From: Gordionus sp. m RMFG-2023
Taxonomy: Eukaryota; Nematomorpha; Gordioida; Chordodea; Parachordodidae
DNA: 64,000 bases
Assembly: GCF_954871325.1 (NCBI RefSeq)
Contig: NC_088775.1
Span: 21,615,561 to 21,679,560 of the forward strand
Direction of reading: 5' to 3'
The notes under the pieces are model-generated. The model had not been told where the DNA came from. It did no database searches and worked only from the letters and a program-made list of their open reading frames with translations. Shown in pieces: positions 1 through 11,074 of this stretch (the first letter of the stretch is position 1; every line of letters begins with the position of its first letter). Position numbers and translations under genes: made by a program.

Positions 1-1159
1 AAGAATTAGTGTACATAGAAAGGGCTAACATGAAAAAGAGAAAACATATAAAAGGTACAATTTATAATAAATTAAAATGATTATGTTTAAGTATACTATA
101 AATATATAATCAATTAATAAAATAAATATTATCAGCCTGTTTAAAAATTCTTATATTCGTAATATTATTTTGAAGAAGCTTATGTCAAAAAAAATATATG
201 GTAGAAATGCGATATAAAAATTAATTTTTTAAGACATTTCTTATAGTATTTTAAATTAATTAATTAAATACAAATTATAATATATAAAAAGTCTTAGTTG
301 TTAAAAATAATATATAGAAAAATCAGACCTATTTCAATTAAAGGTTCACAAATATATAGCAATAGTACATAATAGTATAAAAATCTTTTAATTAACTTTT
401 ACTTTTCGTTAGCTCTAAATGACCTTTATGTAACAATCCTAAGGTACAATAAATTAATCTTAGGACTGCTAAAAATCGAATATAACCAAAAGTAAGAGTA
501 AAATTAATTTTAAAAATAGGAATATATTTTTTACACAAGGAAAGATAGATGCATATAAGAAAACTATATTAATTTTAAATTTGGCTTACAGATCAATAAT
601 TTTATTTTATATGAAATTTGTTTTTAAAATATCTATTATTATCATAAAATATGAGATAAAAAATATTTAAACAAAAAATTATTACAATGCTAAAACAATT
701 GGCCTCTTATATTAAATAATCAAAAATGATGGATGACAATAATGTAAGATCTTTCAAAAATATTTTAAAAAAATTTTAGTACTAGGAATCATTGAGAATA
801 GTGTAGTAGGAATCTTTCCATTCATTAAATAATTATATCAATCTATGAAATGAATAAATTTAAAAAAAATATTAATAATTCAAGTTGATAAACTTTGTTT
901 CCAAAAGAAAAATGAAATTGTATTATGTTGTGATCTATGAAAATATAAGTAGAATTTTTTATAGGGGGAGAAAAAAAATACTAATTTAATAAAGCAAAGA
1001 AAAAATAAGCCACCCTTAACAGTTAAGGTTTTGTTTTTCAATTAAAAAATATTAATTACTCATATTATATAATATATGATATTGTAAATTCGCGATTTCT
1101 ATGTTCATTTAAAAAATTATATATTTATCTTTCATTTGAAAGGGCAATAGGTGACGGGA
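1..1159. other. AT-rich stretch, no gene seen
   Basis: No coding exon or transposase similarity was seen. It should be the 3' flank of the minus-strand gene that ends at 1160. At about 388-512 there is an imperfect hairpin: two arms of roughly 45 bp around an inner inverted pair TCCTAAG / CTTAGGA. This could be a small foldback MITE or chance in AT-rich DNA. Confidence 0.5.
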
Positions 1160-1527
1160 TTAAGCGTTAACAATCAATGATGAGCCACTAGTATTAATTT
1201 CTTTGCCTTTTTTCGAGTTTTCCTCAATATTAGGTTCTCCGGCAACATCGCAATCCTCGTGGTGTCCGTTGATATTAAATTCATTCTCGTGATGATAGCC
1301 GTTCAATATCACGCCCTGGTTATTATTATTAGTTATAGATATGGTTTCGTTAGACGTATTATTGGTGTTGCTCAAACTGACTCCTTGAATGGAAGAAACA
1401 AAATTTTTGCTCAGCGACTCCTTTCTGCAATGTTGATAAGTGGTGGAAGCTGTAAACGTATTAGAACCGTTTTGTGAATTATTATAATTATTTATATTCG
1501 GATTTTGGTGATAGAGGTTAGAGTCGG
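1160..1527 (-). CDS. Terminal exon of Asn/Ser-rich protein gene
   Basis: The frame is open from an AG acceptor at 1529-1528 to a TAA stop at 1162-1160, giving about 121 residues after a split first codon. The product is low complexity, with many Asn and Ser residues and a few His/Gln, including an NNNNQG run and the ending SSLIVNA. Its entry phase (two bases completing a codon) fits the exit phase of the exon at 1739-1810. No domain is recognised. The non-random amino acid mix and the higher GC than the flanks argue for real coding sequence. The acceptor has a poor pyrimidine tract, so the exact start is uncertain. Confidence 0.55.
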
Positions 1528-1738
1528 CTTTAATAAAGTATTTTTTTTATATGAAAAATATATCTAGATATTTAAAAAATAATTATCACTCATAGGCGTT
1601 ATTTATTAGTATCTACACTATTATGATATAAGAAAAGCTAGGAGTTCCCTGCAAGCGATGACCATCAAGTTTGCCATATCGGTAAAAATAGAGTAATTAA
1701 TTTTATTTGGCTTATTATATTATATATTATCTTTAAAC

Positions 1739-1810
1739 TTTGATTGTATGGATTCATTCCGTAAAGTACCGCTCCTCTAACTATATCGGTAGCCATAGCA
1801 TTGGAGTTTC
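1739..1810 (-). CDS. Short exon with Hsp70/HSPA12-like VRGAVLYG motif
   Basis: A 72-nt exon between AG (1812-1811) and GT (1738-1737) encodes about 23 residues containing MATDIVRGAVLYGMNP. This resembles the A-V-[KR]-G-A-V-L-[FY]-G-x-x-P signature near the end of the Hsp70-type ATPase fold of HSPA12 proteins; that is a motif match from memory, not an alignment. Entry and exit phases fit the exons at 1946-2359 and 1160-1527. The donor (GTTTAA) is weak. An alternative frame just downstream (about 1625-1690) reads RYGKLDGHRLQG, but no AG acceptor precedes it. Confidence 0.4.
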
Positions 1811-1945
1811 CTATTTAAGATAATTAAATTTTTTATAATTTTACAGAAATTTAATGCATTCCAATGGAAAAGAGAATTGTTTTAAAAAATATTTTGGCAA
1901 TTGAGAAATATAAATTATCTCAAATTTAAAATAATAATTCGTCAC

Positions 1946-2359
1946 CTTCAAACAATAGCATCTTTACATCGCTCAGCCCGTAATTTTGATTTATGGGAGA
2001 TTGGTATTGATTGGCTGAAAGTACCTTCTCACTCTCGGGTGTTATAGGTCTAGAAGATATCAAAACGACTGGAGGCGGACTTGTATGGCCTCCTGAACCC
2101 AGTCCTTTCTTGCTTATATTCCCTAAATTGGGAAGGTTAGGATGATTGGAATTGTTATTATTTTGAGAATTCAAGCTATGGGAATCGATGTAAGTTATGA
2201 AGTTCGCGTTATTGTTAATATTATTCGTCCTTTGGAAGATGTTAGTTTCGGAAGGTTGTTCTAATGTGTTAGATTTAGAGCTGGTGGCGGAATTGTCTTG
2301 GTTATCGCCTTTGGATTGCTGATTACTTTTGCCGGAATTGCCGCATTTGTCGTCCATGA
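1946..2359 (-). CDS. Internal exon of Asn-rich protein gene
   Basis: An open 414-nt segment encodes about 137 residues rich in Asn, Ser and Gln. It starts with MDDKCGNSGK and ends KMLLFEG, with a Pro stretch SPPPVVLISSRP in the middle. An AG precedes the segment (2361-2360), so the ATG at 2357 may be internal rather than the start. The donor GTGACG gives phase 1, which fits the next exon. The fold is unknown; the Asn-rich part looks like a disordered insertion. If the neighbouring HSPA12-like motif is real, this would be an insertion ahead of the last part of the ATPase domain. Confidence 0.5.
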
Positions 2360-2455
2360 CTTTTGAAATCCCAAATAGTGTGTTTTAAAAAAAATGTAAT
2401 TTTAACATCACATTAGGAATAATTAATTTATATATCATATGGTATCTAATTTTTC

Positions 2456-3633
2456 TTTACAGGGTAAGATGTTATTTTTGTATATTACTTACAAAAGAAA
2501 TGATAATCCTTATTATTATATGACAAAACAATAGTATTCAATTATTATTTCTAGGGGTGTACCGATACCACTTTTTGGAGGCCGATCCGATATTAAATTG
2601 ATATCGGCCGATTACCGATCCGATATCATCTAATTTTGTATCATGTAAAGATACCAATGGTTTTAATTTTAATATACTATTTATTAGAATAACATTTATA
2701 ATTTATACAATATCTTATGTCATTTAAATATATTATAATGATGAGTTATAGTTTATATTCAATTCAATTGCAATTCTAAAAGTATATAAAATATTTTTAT
2801 TGTTAAATCACTTTTATATAATAAGTAATAACATTAATCTATATACATAATAAGTAATAAACAAATGAAAGATCAAAATATATCAAAATGAACATTTAAA
2901 TAATATACTATATTTTTGTAAAATTTTTAAAATAATTATGAAGTTTTTACATGTTTATGCATACATATAGAAATCAAATATAATTGACTACTATTGTTTT
3001 GTCATATAATATACAGACCTGCAGACCCAATTCTAAGCCGTAAAAAATTTTAAATACCCTGGGCTTGCCGAATATTTTAAATCGCCATTATTATTTATAA
3101 AAATTAAATTAAAAATTGTGTATCATAGAATTATATATCACATTAATTCACTTATCATATCTTCCAATTTTCATTTTTTAGATTCTTAAAAATTTTTTTT
3201 AATAAAATACCATTCAAATAATCATTATTTTAGGAGATATTCAATTAAATAATAAACTTTTTAAGGGAAAAATTTATTTAGATGAGCATTATTATGCCTC
3301 TGTTCGCTGTCCCAAATTCAAGCAATTGCATATGTTCACAGGGAGATAGTACAAAATGACTGATACTTATATAAATTACACGAGGAACAGGAAATAAGCG
3401 AATTACCATCGACCAGTCGAATAGAAATTGTGGTAATTTAAACTTACTCATTTTACGAAATGCCGTATAGGTATAATTTTATTATACACCGTAAATATAA
3501 AACCCGGCTGGGCCGTGCAAAGGTACCTCCGCAGGTCTCTGATAATATAAAAGATTCAATTTATTTTGTAAGTAATATACAAAAATATATTTTTCAAATT
3601 TTTTATTAAAAAAATAATATCTTACCCTGTAAA
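2456..3633. mobile_element. Palindromic TIR element interrupted by a hAT MITE
   Basis: Two arms of about 85-90 bp are inverted copies: 2456-2545 starts TTTACAGGGTAAGAT, and the right arm ends at 3633 with its complement. The right arm is continuous with the left only after removing the MITE at 3014-3541 and one copy of its ATAATATA duplication. That shows the palindrome is the older insertion. The right arm also carries about 29 extra bases. The core has another partial end at 2552, starting TAGGGGTGTACC. No coding capacity is seen and no clear target duplication was found, so the superfamily is unknown. It lies in an intron of the Asn-rich gene. Confidence 0.7.
3014..3541. mobile_element. 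hAT-type MITE, family F (TIR CAGAGACCTGC)
   Basis: The left end is CAGACCTGCAG and the right end, read inward, is CAGAGACCTGCGG; the left copy lacks two bases. Perfect 8-bp target duplications ATAATATA flank it (3006-3013 and 3542-3549), as expected for hAT elements. The interior is 528 bp, AT-rich, with GGGC-type islands and no open frame. Related sequence, mostly truncated, occurs near 16.9-17.07 kb, 19.25-19.56 kb, 19.94-20.05 kb and 44.67 kb. Confidence 0.85.
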
Positions 3634-4142
3634 CTTAATTAAATAATATTGGTCATATATCTGAAAAAGAACACTATGCAATTTTAAAAGTATAAAAGAG
3701 AACTAATTAGATGTGGTTTAAACATAATTCCCCTCCAGAGATCATAGTAACTGATTCAAAGAATAATCTCACAAAATGATAAGCTTATAATTTTATAACT
3801 TGTCAGAAGTACATTATTGGAAATTCCAAAATAAACTACCTATAATAATATAAATGAACATCGAAACTTGAATTAAAATAACATTTTCCATTCTATTTAT
3901 AGATAAATGATGTTTTAAATAAATTTTTTGTAAAGTTTAACTCAGTCATAATGTTTGTCGTAGAGGGAATTGAATAGAAAGAATTCATAACATTAAAAAA
4001 AGGTAAAAAATTGTAAATGATAAGATATCTAAAACTAGAAAGGGATATATTTTACTGATATAAAAATTGAGCAATATTTTAGATTAAATCAAAATTTTAA
4101 TTAACACTAAATAATATTCTGCATAAAATAACCCCTGTCTAC

Positions 4143-4905
4143 CACAATTCATAATAAGTTTATATTTTTTACCCAAAGATTTGAAGTAATGAGGAAAGCA
4201 TTTAGCCATACCACTCAATCCCAATATACCACCTCCTCCAGTGGGATTAACGGTATTTGCTTCATTGCTAGAAACTTTGCCGGGATTATCGGTGTTAGAG
4301 GGTTCCTTAGAAACTTCCTTTCCATCGTCCATATTTTTTTCGTTAGAATTAGTAGCCATATTATTTTGATTGTTCCTTTTGGTAGATAGATAATTATGAT
4401 GATAATGCAAACTCCACTTTTTTTTGGCAACTTTGTTACCTCCAGCCCCCTTTTTATTGGAAGAAATTTCTCTCGAATCCTTGTTACTTCCGGCACCTTC
4501 CAAACTATTACTCTTAACTGTGGTGATATTTGGAGTCTGTTGATGATCATCTTTGACGAGTTCTGAAGAATCCTTATTTCCATCTAATTGTAAGGTATTG
4601 CTGTTAGAACCAGGGTTAGAATTGGAACTTTTCATTTCTTCCTTGTTGGTGGTCAACTTGGACGAAGTGTTACTATTATGCAAGAGCGATTGCCACCCTT
4701 TTCCGAAGAGCTTTACACGGCTCATGCTCATGCTGTGATGTAATTTATTTAAAGGTTTACTAATGGATTTATCGATCGTGTTAGATTTATCTGCTTCCAT
4801 CGCGTCTCTATTAATTTGAGAAGTTTGTGAGAGATCAAAATTAGTGTCGAAAAGTTGATCTAATTGATTGTGTTTTTTTAATATAGATTTTAAATAATTT
4901 TTCAA
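4143..4905 (-). CDS. Large Ser/Asn/Lys-rich exon, unrecognised
   Basis: The segment is open for about 254 residues on the minus strand, from an AG acceptor (TTCAAG, or TTAG nine bases upstream) to a GTAGAC donor at 4142-4141 that gives phase 1. The protein starts LKNYLKSILKKHNQ and has a basic patch VAKKKWSLHYHHN, long Ser/Asn/Lys/Asp-rich stretches and a GGGG run. It ends near FKSLGKKYKLIMNC. The composition suggests a disordered, charged region. The frame stays open past the donor to 4084, so the exon could instead end there. No family was recognised. Confidence 0.55.
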
Positions 4906-5301
4906 CTTGAATAAAAACTAACGTACCCATATATTTATAATAATGATACAATATACATTATCCTATTACATATTTAATTATGCCTTTTCTGATTGTAGAA
5001 TATTTTGCTTAAATGTTATGTAATGACAATAACATAAACTTTAATAATAAAATTAATTAATTGTTACCACTTATTAAAATATTTAGATATGTAAATCTAC
5101 GTCTAAATATATCTTTACAATAATATTTTGCAACACCTCTGATAGTTACAGTAGAGCTAAATATTATATGTATCCATATCTTTCTCTTTATACTATTTTT
5201 CTTCAAATATTATAATGATTCTTAGTCCAATAATTTCTAACTAAAACTTTCTTTCCTTTTTTTTTTAATTCTCTTATGCTCCCGGGAAAAAAATTAAAAA
5301 C

Positions 5302-5412
5302 CATTTTCGTCCGTTTTCAGAGCTTGATTGGTGGAACCACTAGTATCTTTCAATAATTTAAGAGAACTTTCGACATCCCCATTAGTATTTTTTGCAAAAT
5401 TTTTGAGTGACT
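5302..5412 (-). CDS. Candidate exon, Asn-rich gene or neighbour
   Basis: A short open segment between AG (5414-5413) and GT (5301-5300) encodes about 36 residues, SLKNFAKNTNGDVESSLKLL and onward, a plausible amphipathic, coding-like composition. Its entry phase is 1 and its exit phase is 1. That does not fit the phase-0 entry of the exon at 4905, so an intermediate exon or another donor would be needed. Assignment to the Asn-rich gene is by strand and position only. Confidence 0.35.
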
Positions 5413-5416
5413 CTAT

Positions 5417-6060
5417 TTATTTAAAAAAAATTTATAAATGTTTCAAAAATGCTGAGGGAAAAATCGTGATTGATTGATAGTAATGAAATCAATAAGTTTA
5501 ACTTTCTTTCGAGAGTGTATAAAAAGGATATTAAATAAATAGAAAAATGATATGCAAATGTGGAAGGGCCTTGCTGTGGATTTGGTAAAGTTGAAATTAG
5601 AAAAGATTTTAAAAAAAGATGAAGATAATTAAAGGTGACAGAAATGTTTGAGGCATCTGAAGATCTAGGGAACGATTGACTCATGTAACTTGATTATCCT
5701 TGCAGATATTGTACCTGATAACTGCCGAAAAGTGTGAAATACCGATATACAAAGTGCAGCATATTAGAAATTATACTGAAAAATATGTCTGAATATAATG
5801 TATTACATTATGAATTACTATATTCATTAATTTAATGATTATATATATATTAATAATATATATAGCTAATAAATGCTAGCTAGTAGCTACCTATCACTGT
5901 GATATATATAATCATTATCAATTGTTATTATTGCTTTCCGTAGTTGTGTCTGTGCGTATTATGTTATAAAAATGTATTATGGAATAAACAATAAATGTGT
6001 GAATTATAATGAATCAATTTATATTTATTTCAAAGAAAATAATAATTAATCCTCGAGATT
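5417..6060. other. AT-rich interval with TA microsatellite
   Basis: No supported gene. Around 5840-5915 there is a stretch of TA repeats with short palindromes (for example GCTAGCTAGTAGC). The open frame on the minus strand at 5421-5684 looks like chance low-complexity sequence. Confidence 0.5.
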
Positions 6061-7205
6061 ATGGGTCATAGAGGGTAATTAAACTTTTGTATCAGGTAAT
6101 GAATGTCTTCAAATATGATAGAGGAGAATTAAAGATCAAATGAAAAATATGCATGTCGGCTTTAAACCTGGGAAAGGTAGTATGGACATTATTTTTATAG
6201 TGAAGCAAATGCAAGAAATATATCAATGGGAAAGTTGCTATACTGTAAATTTATTGAGCTGGAGAAGACATTTTACCCAAGTACCGAGAGGTCACAAAGC
6301 GAGCCCTGAGAAAGTAGGGTGTGTATGAATGGCTTGTAACTGTCTTGGAGAATAGTTCGAATATATGATAATAAAGGTAGGGCTACATCAGTAATCTGTA
6401 TAGTAATGAAGAGATGACAAAGATCTTTAATGGGATATGCCGAAAAACTGGTACTGATAGCGAAAAGTAAAACGGAATAATAAAATACATAGATAAGATT
6501 GCTAGAAAAACCATTAATTGTAACTTGCTCTTCTAAATGGGTTCACACAGTAGGAATATTGGTATATTAGGAAATCTGCAAAAGGCAGGTAATTGTAAAA
6601 AGTATAGAAAAAGGGTGCAAGATGATGTTAATAAGACTCGTTTTGATATCAGAAATGCAACAAAGTGCAGTAGCGGTGGTAACAAGAATAAAATATGCAT
6701 ATTAGAAATTTAGTATCTTCAATTTTAAAGGATAAAAATGTCCATCTAGCTTTGAAGGGAAAAATTTATACAAGCTGCCTGATAAAATTATATGAACTGG
6801 CGGAGATAGGAGTAATTAAGACAACACAAGCAATCAAATTAGAAAGAAAGGAGATGAAAATGGGTAGATGTATAAATGGGGTATATCTGAGAGAGTAAAA
6901 CAAGAAAATAAATTAGAGAATAGATGAAGCTAGGTGATGCCGTGTGAATAAATAGGCTGGGATAACTTGGACATGTTGAATGGAATACGAAGAACGATTG
7001 AATAGAGCTGTTGGTTAAAAGTGAAGGTAACAAGACCCAGAGGGCGAGAATAAGCCGGGTAAAGGTGATAGATAATGACATGAAAATGCTAAGTTTGACC
7101 GACCTCGGAAAATGGAGAAAGAGAATCGGAAAAAATGCTTACCCGGGTAAACTTGGAAAAGGCAATAAAAGAAGAATAATAGGTGTTACTGTTATTTTTT
7201 TGTAA
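6060..7205 (+). mobile_element. LINE fragment, reverse-transcriptase part (RTE-like)
   Basis: Reading + strand frames, the sequence contains GFKPGKGSMDIIFIVKQMQE, the degenerate form of the GFRPGRSTxDAIF block of non-LTR reverse transcriptases. Further on are VGLHQ (the VxxHQGSVLSP region), ALKGKIYTSC (the KGKVYxSCV region), ERKEMKMGRCINGVYLRE and a C-terminal GHVEW...W.KRI stretch. It lacks the endonuclease part and is broken by stops and frame changes throughout. It is a 5'-truncated, old copy lying between the two minus-strand host genes. The clade is inferred from the C-terminal pattern and is not certain. Confidence 0.8.
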
Positions 7206-7744
7206 GAAAAATATATTAAAGTATAGTTTTACCATTATATAGGTGCTGATTTTTATACTTTTCAATAGTGGAGATATGCTAGGTCAAAGATTTGGTACAG
7301 GTCCAGATCTTTACCCTTTAGATCTGACCAATAACGTATTTATTTTATAAAAAAGAATAAACCAAAAAAAAATTTTACAATTTTTTAATCTGTGAAATTA
7401 ATAAATAAAAAGTTTCAGCACAAAAAAATAAACTCTAGGTGAATAAAATTTGATTATACTGTCCAGTCGCTATCAATATTCTACCATTGAAGATATAATA
7501 CTAATTTAATATATTTTTATTAAATCTTACTTTTAAAATACTAAAAATTAGAATTTAAGCATTTAGCTGAAATTAAGGCAAGTTAGGAAAAACCAAATAT
7601 TTATTTAATAAAGGAATAAAATTAAGCACATATATATCCTTTCCGACCTATATTGACCATTCTTGTAATAAATTGACAAAAAATAAATATTTTTGGTTAA
7701 TTTTTTAGAAATATTTACAGAGACTAGAAATTGTAACTTACCAA
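7206..7744. other. Non-coding flank of the SDR terminal exon
   Basis: AT-rich, no gene seen. A consensus donor GTAAGT on the minus strand begins at 7741, three bases after the SDR stop codon, so this stretch may be intron within the 3' UTR rather than intergenic. Confidence 0.45.
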
Positions 7745-8011
7745 TTAAAGCTTAAAACAATCTTTGTTTTTTTTTAAACTTTTAGTATCTGTTCTTTTGG
7801 TTAGTGCTCCGAAAAGAGAATAACTGGTGGTTGTATTAACATTAGCCGTATTATTCCCATTCATAATGATGGAATCCGCTTCGTTAAGATGAGCCCCGTT
7901 AACACTAGCAATCTGTGTCAAACTGACTTGTCCATTGTCTATCAAGTCTTGTGCCATATCCACTATAGTCTGGTGTAGTTCCCTAGGTATGATTTGCAAG
8001 ATTTCTCTCAT
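7745..8011 (-). CDS. SDR reductase gene, last coding exon
   Basis: Starts directly after an AG acceptor in phase 0 with MREILQIIPRELHQTIVDMA. This matches the C-terminal block of dihydroflavonol-reductase-like SDRs (…LG..PR….TI.DMA.SLI..G.V). It continues with about 55 residues of unrelated low-complexity tail (NGNNTANVNTTTSYS) and stops at TAA, 7747-7745. Three bases after the stop is a perfect GTAAGT donor, so the mRNA may have a 3'-UTR intron. The preceding exon ends in phase 0, so the join is in frame. Confidence 0.8.
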   Translation of the reverse strand: MREILQIIPRELHQTIVDMAQDLIDNGQVSLTQIASVNGAHLNEADSIIMNGNNTANVNTTTSYSLFGALTKRTDTKSLKKNKDCFKL

Positions 8012-9054
8012 CTATATATTTTTTTTGTGTATGCGAATCGAAAAATATAAAACTTGATTAGCACCCTCCCTTTAAGCTCAAATTCTAACAATTTTTTAAA
8101 CTATTTAAATATAATTTCTAAATATGATCAAATGATGTTGGGTGATTGAAAAGAAATGACTAAAAATGAACGAAAAAGAAGAGAGTAAAACAAATAATAT
8201 AACAAAACAAAAATTTAAAAAGAAAGAAATTACCACATATTTCATTTAAGAAATTCTATATAATAAAAAAAATATGAGGCAGGTGTTTATCGCCTCAAAT
8301 TTATTAAATATTTCATAAGTCTTATGAAATAGGGTAAATATTTGCGTTATAGAGATTAAAGAGGTATTTAATGAGTTCACTTCACATCGATAGATTTTGG
8401 AGAGAATTTTTACAATTCGCTTTGGGATATTTAGAGGGAGAAAAAATAAATATGTTTTAAATTTTTTATGTTTGTAAATTGATAAATGGAAATTTTTTGA
8501 TCGATATTTGGGAACTTATTTTCTATTTCATAAATAGCAGTGTTTCCCATTTTAAAAACGAAAATTCTCATTCAAAAAAAGGTAAATCGTGTTATAATTT
8601 AAGTCTATTATTATCTTAATGGTCCTGAAATGTCATTTTAAAATTTTTATCTTTCTAATTCATTTTTTTCTTATTCTTTTTTGTTTTTTAAAAATAAATT
8701 CTTACTTTCAAGAAAATAATATGATAAACAATAAATAGAAATTTTCAAGATAAAAAAGTATGTTTAAAATTTAAAAAAATGGAAAATTGAAGGAAATTAT
8801 TTTTTTTTAAAAAAAAAAATTAGGAAAAGGTGGCAGAAATAGATTAAAGATAATGACATAAAATTAGAGATATTAAAAAACCAAAAATGGCAAAAAAGGA
8901 CATTTCGGGTTTATTATAATGGGCAACAAAAAAAGTAAATTTTTAAAAACGATAAAACGTTCCTTTTTTGAATATGAATATTTCTTTTATGATCGAAACT
9001 TTTCCTTTTTTCGCGATTATTCCTTCTTTGAATGGGAAAACCCTGTAATTAAAC
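8012..9054. other. SDR intron 6, AT-rich
   Basis: Intronic on the SDR model. Long A and T runs; no coding or mobile sequence recognised before the MITE at 9055. The + strand open frame at 8919-9134 overlaps the MITE end and is not considered a gene. Confidence 0.6.
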
Positions 9055-9643
9055 TAGGACTATGCCTATTAAATATCGGATCGGCACTGATATTTAGCCT
9101 TTTCCAAAAAATCGGATCTAGCCGATACCTGTAAAAACGATCCGATCTTTTTTTTGTTATTTTATGTTATGCATATTTATTTTACCTTATAATATTTTCT
9201 AAATATTTTTTTTAAACAATGCAAATGCACAAAACTCCCTAAATTTTTTTATTTTTAAAATAGATTTATGGTATTTTAATTTTTTTTTTTATAAAAATAG
9301 AAAGAAAAACCCAATGTTTTATTTATTTTTAATCTTCTTAAAGGATAACGCCAATTTTATTACTTATACCTTAATAAAAGAATTTTTTTAAATATGGTAT
9401 CTCTTAATTATGAAAATATTTTACAAAAGACAAAGATAATTTTGCAAAATGCGTTATCTGCGTAATTCTAATTTCACGAGGAGGAATAATGAAAGATTCA
9501 TTAATTCGATTTTTTGCATAAAAAATATTGATTTCTTAATTACATTTAGTTCAAAAGGGGGTGGTGAAAAATCAGTATAGATATCGGATCGGGTTTGAAC
9601 CAATATCGGATCGGTGAAAAATATGTGGATCGACACAGCCCTA
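9055..9643. mobile_element. hAT-type MITE with CGATCCGATAT subterminal repeats
   Basis: The ends are inverted: left TAGGACTATGCC, right read inward TAGGGCTGTGTC. Each is followed by copies of an ATCGGATCGG motif in both orientations. Flanking 8-bp direct repeats AATTAAAC and ATTTAAAC (7 of 8) fit a hAT target duplication. No coding capacity. It sits only 45 bp from SDR exon 6. A lone related end lies at about 2552, with TACCGATACC and CCGATCCGATAT. Confidence 0.75.
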
Positions 9644-9688
9644 ATTTAAACCCATAAAATATTTTATTTGTTTATATTAAAAACTTAC

Positions 9689-9894
9689 ATTATGATTAGA
9701 ACAATGTATTTCTTTGCCCACAAAAGGTAAATAATGCTTGAGTGTCTTATCGAAGAATCCTTTCAACAGGCTAGCCATAAAAGAAGGGCATTGCAAAGTG
9801 GGCACTGTGTACCCTTTACTCTTGAATTCTTTATTGATAACATTGGCTATCTCCTTGAGCCATATGCCTCGGTTGCAGAGTAAAAATCGTTGGC
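9689..9894 (-). CDS. SDR reductase gene, exon 6
   Basis: Runs from an AG acceptor (9896-9895) to a consensus GTAAGT donor. Encodes GQRFLLCNRGIWLKEIANVI and onward, the typical block after the active site of dihydroflavonol-reductase-like SDRs (G.RF…W..EIA..L..EF). The next block, TLQCPSFMASLL…LPFVGKEI, is more divergent. The first codon (Gly) is split with the exon at 10332 and the exit is phase 0; 206 nt equals two bases plus 68 codons, so both joins are in frame. Confidence 0.85.
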
Positions 9895-10331
9895 CTAATA
9901 TACACAATGAACATTAAAAAATCTAAAATATTTTTATTAAGATTAATACTTCTATTCTAATAATAATTGTCTATTTTTAAATTTTAATAAAAGATTTTCC
10001 TTATAATATTATCAAAAAGAAATTGAAATTTGAGCAGTAAATAAATATTAAACGCTCTATTATATAATTTTCGATAATTATTTGATACAATTTATTATTT
10101 TAAAATCCCTGCAGGCCTCTGATAGTTAAAAAATCTGAGAAATATTTAGAGTTGTAGATTTATGTTGTGAAGATTAATTATAAAATATAATAAACGTAGA
10201 CTGCATTTAATAAGTGTGAGAATAATAAGTAGAATACATTTTTTAAGTTTGTTCAAAAAATATTACAATTGTTTAGAATATATATTTAGTAAATTTGAAA
10301 AAATATAATGGTATTATATAAAATGCATTAC

Positions 10332-10452
10332 CAGAAGCTTGTGGAGTTATCATGCCTTTGTAATGAGCCAATGCAACGTCCCTGACATCAATAATCAGAA
10401 AATTTATCTTCGGTATGGCCGAAATATCTCTTCTCATTAGCTTTTTCATTAA
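10332..10452 (-). CDS. SDR reductase gene, exon 5
   Basis: A 121-nt exon between AG (10454-10453) and GTAATG. It encodes LMKKLMRRDISAIPKINFLI followed by IDVRDVALAHYKGM. The segment DVRDVALAH is the conserved substrate/cofactor-cleft block of extended SDRs of the dihydroflavonol reductase group. Entry is phase 0 and exit phase 1, matching both neighbours. It is too short for simple ORF detection and was found by looking for the family motif. Confidence 0.85.
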
Positions 10453-11074
10453 CTACGATGAGGAATATTTTTAAAAAATTTATTTTCTAAATTATAATCA
10501 TTTTCTTTAAAATACTTTTTAAAACTTTACTTATTATTTGTATTTTAAAAAATTTTAAAATGGCAATCAAAAGAAAAAATATTTAAACAAACATAAGTGC
10601 TTACAAATTTAAACGTTTCCGTTTTAATACAGATAAAATATAAATGGTAATTGGTAAGCGTTTTTTTTTGCATTAAAAACCCAAAATGATATGTTTGTAT
10701 TTTTTAATATTTTATATAAAACACAACCCTTGGCTCAATAACTCAATTTTCTAGCACTGTAATTATAGATTAATTTGTTAAAGTTAGATTTGTAGAAGGC
10801 ATGGCTAAACTGAGTTAACTTGGCCCATGTCATTCATCTAGAATTGTAAAAACTCTACTGAGTAAATAATATGTAAAGAGATGGACAAAACAATCGTATT
10901 ATGTAAAGTAATCTAAAATAATTCATAACGAAGGCATACCTTTTAAAAAATAGAGATTTCCATGACTGAAGAACCAGTTCAATGGCATTCAAATCCCATA
11001 GAGACTTTTAAATATAGGATTAGTTAACCAGGTAACGAAATTAATATAGTAGATGAGAGAAAATTTATATTAAC

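Noticed and set aside
1259-1477. Open frame on the + strand opposite the Asn-rich terminal exon
   Set aside because: It is the antisense shadow of the exon at 1160-1527, which has coherent composition and splice phases.
1625-1690. Run RYGKLDGHRLQGTPSF next to the HSPA12-like exon
   Set aside because: Attractive because HSPA12 proteins have R…TYG after this point, but no AG acceptor lies in front and the phase does not connect.
4189-4738. Open frames overlapping the large Ser/Asn-rich exon
   Set aside because: They are other-frame shadows of the 4143-4905 exon and have no coherent neighbours.
5040-5155. Open minus-strand run reading STVTIRGVAKYYCKDIF as a further exon
   Set aside because: An AG precedes it, but the run lies in AT-rich sequence, its phase cannot be tied to neighbours and no family is recognisable.
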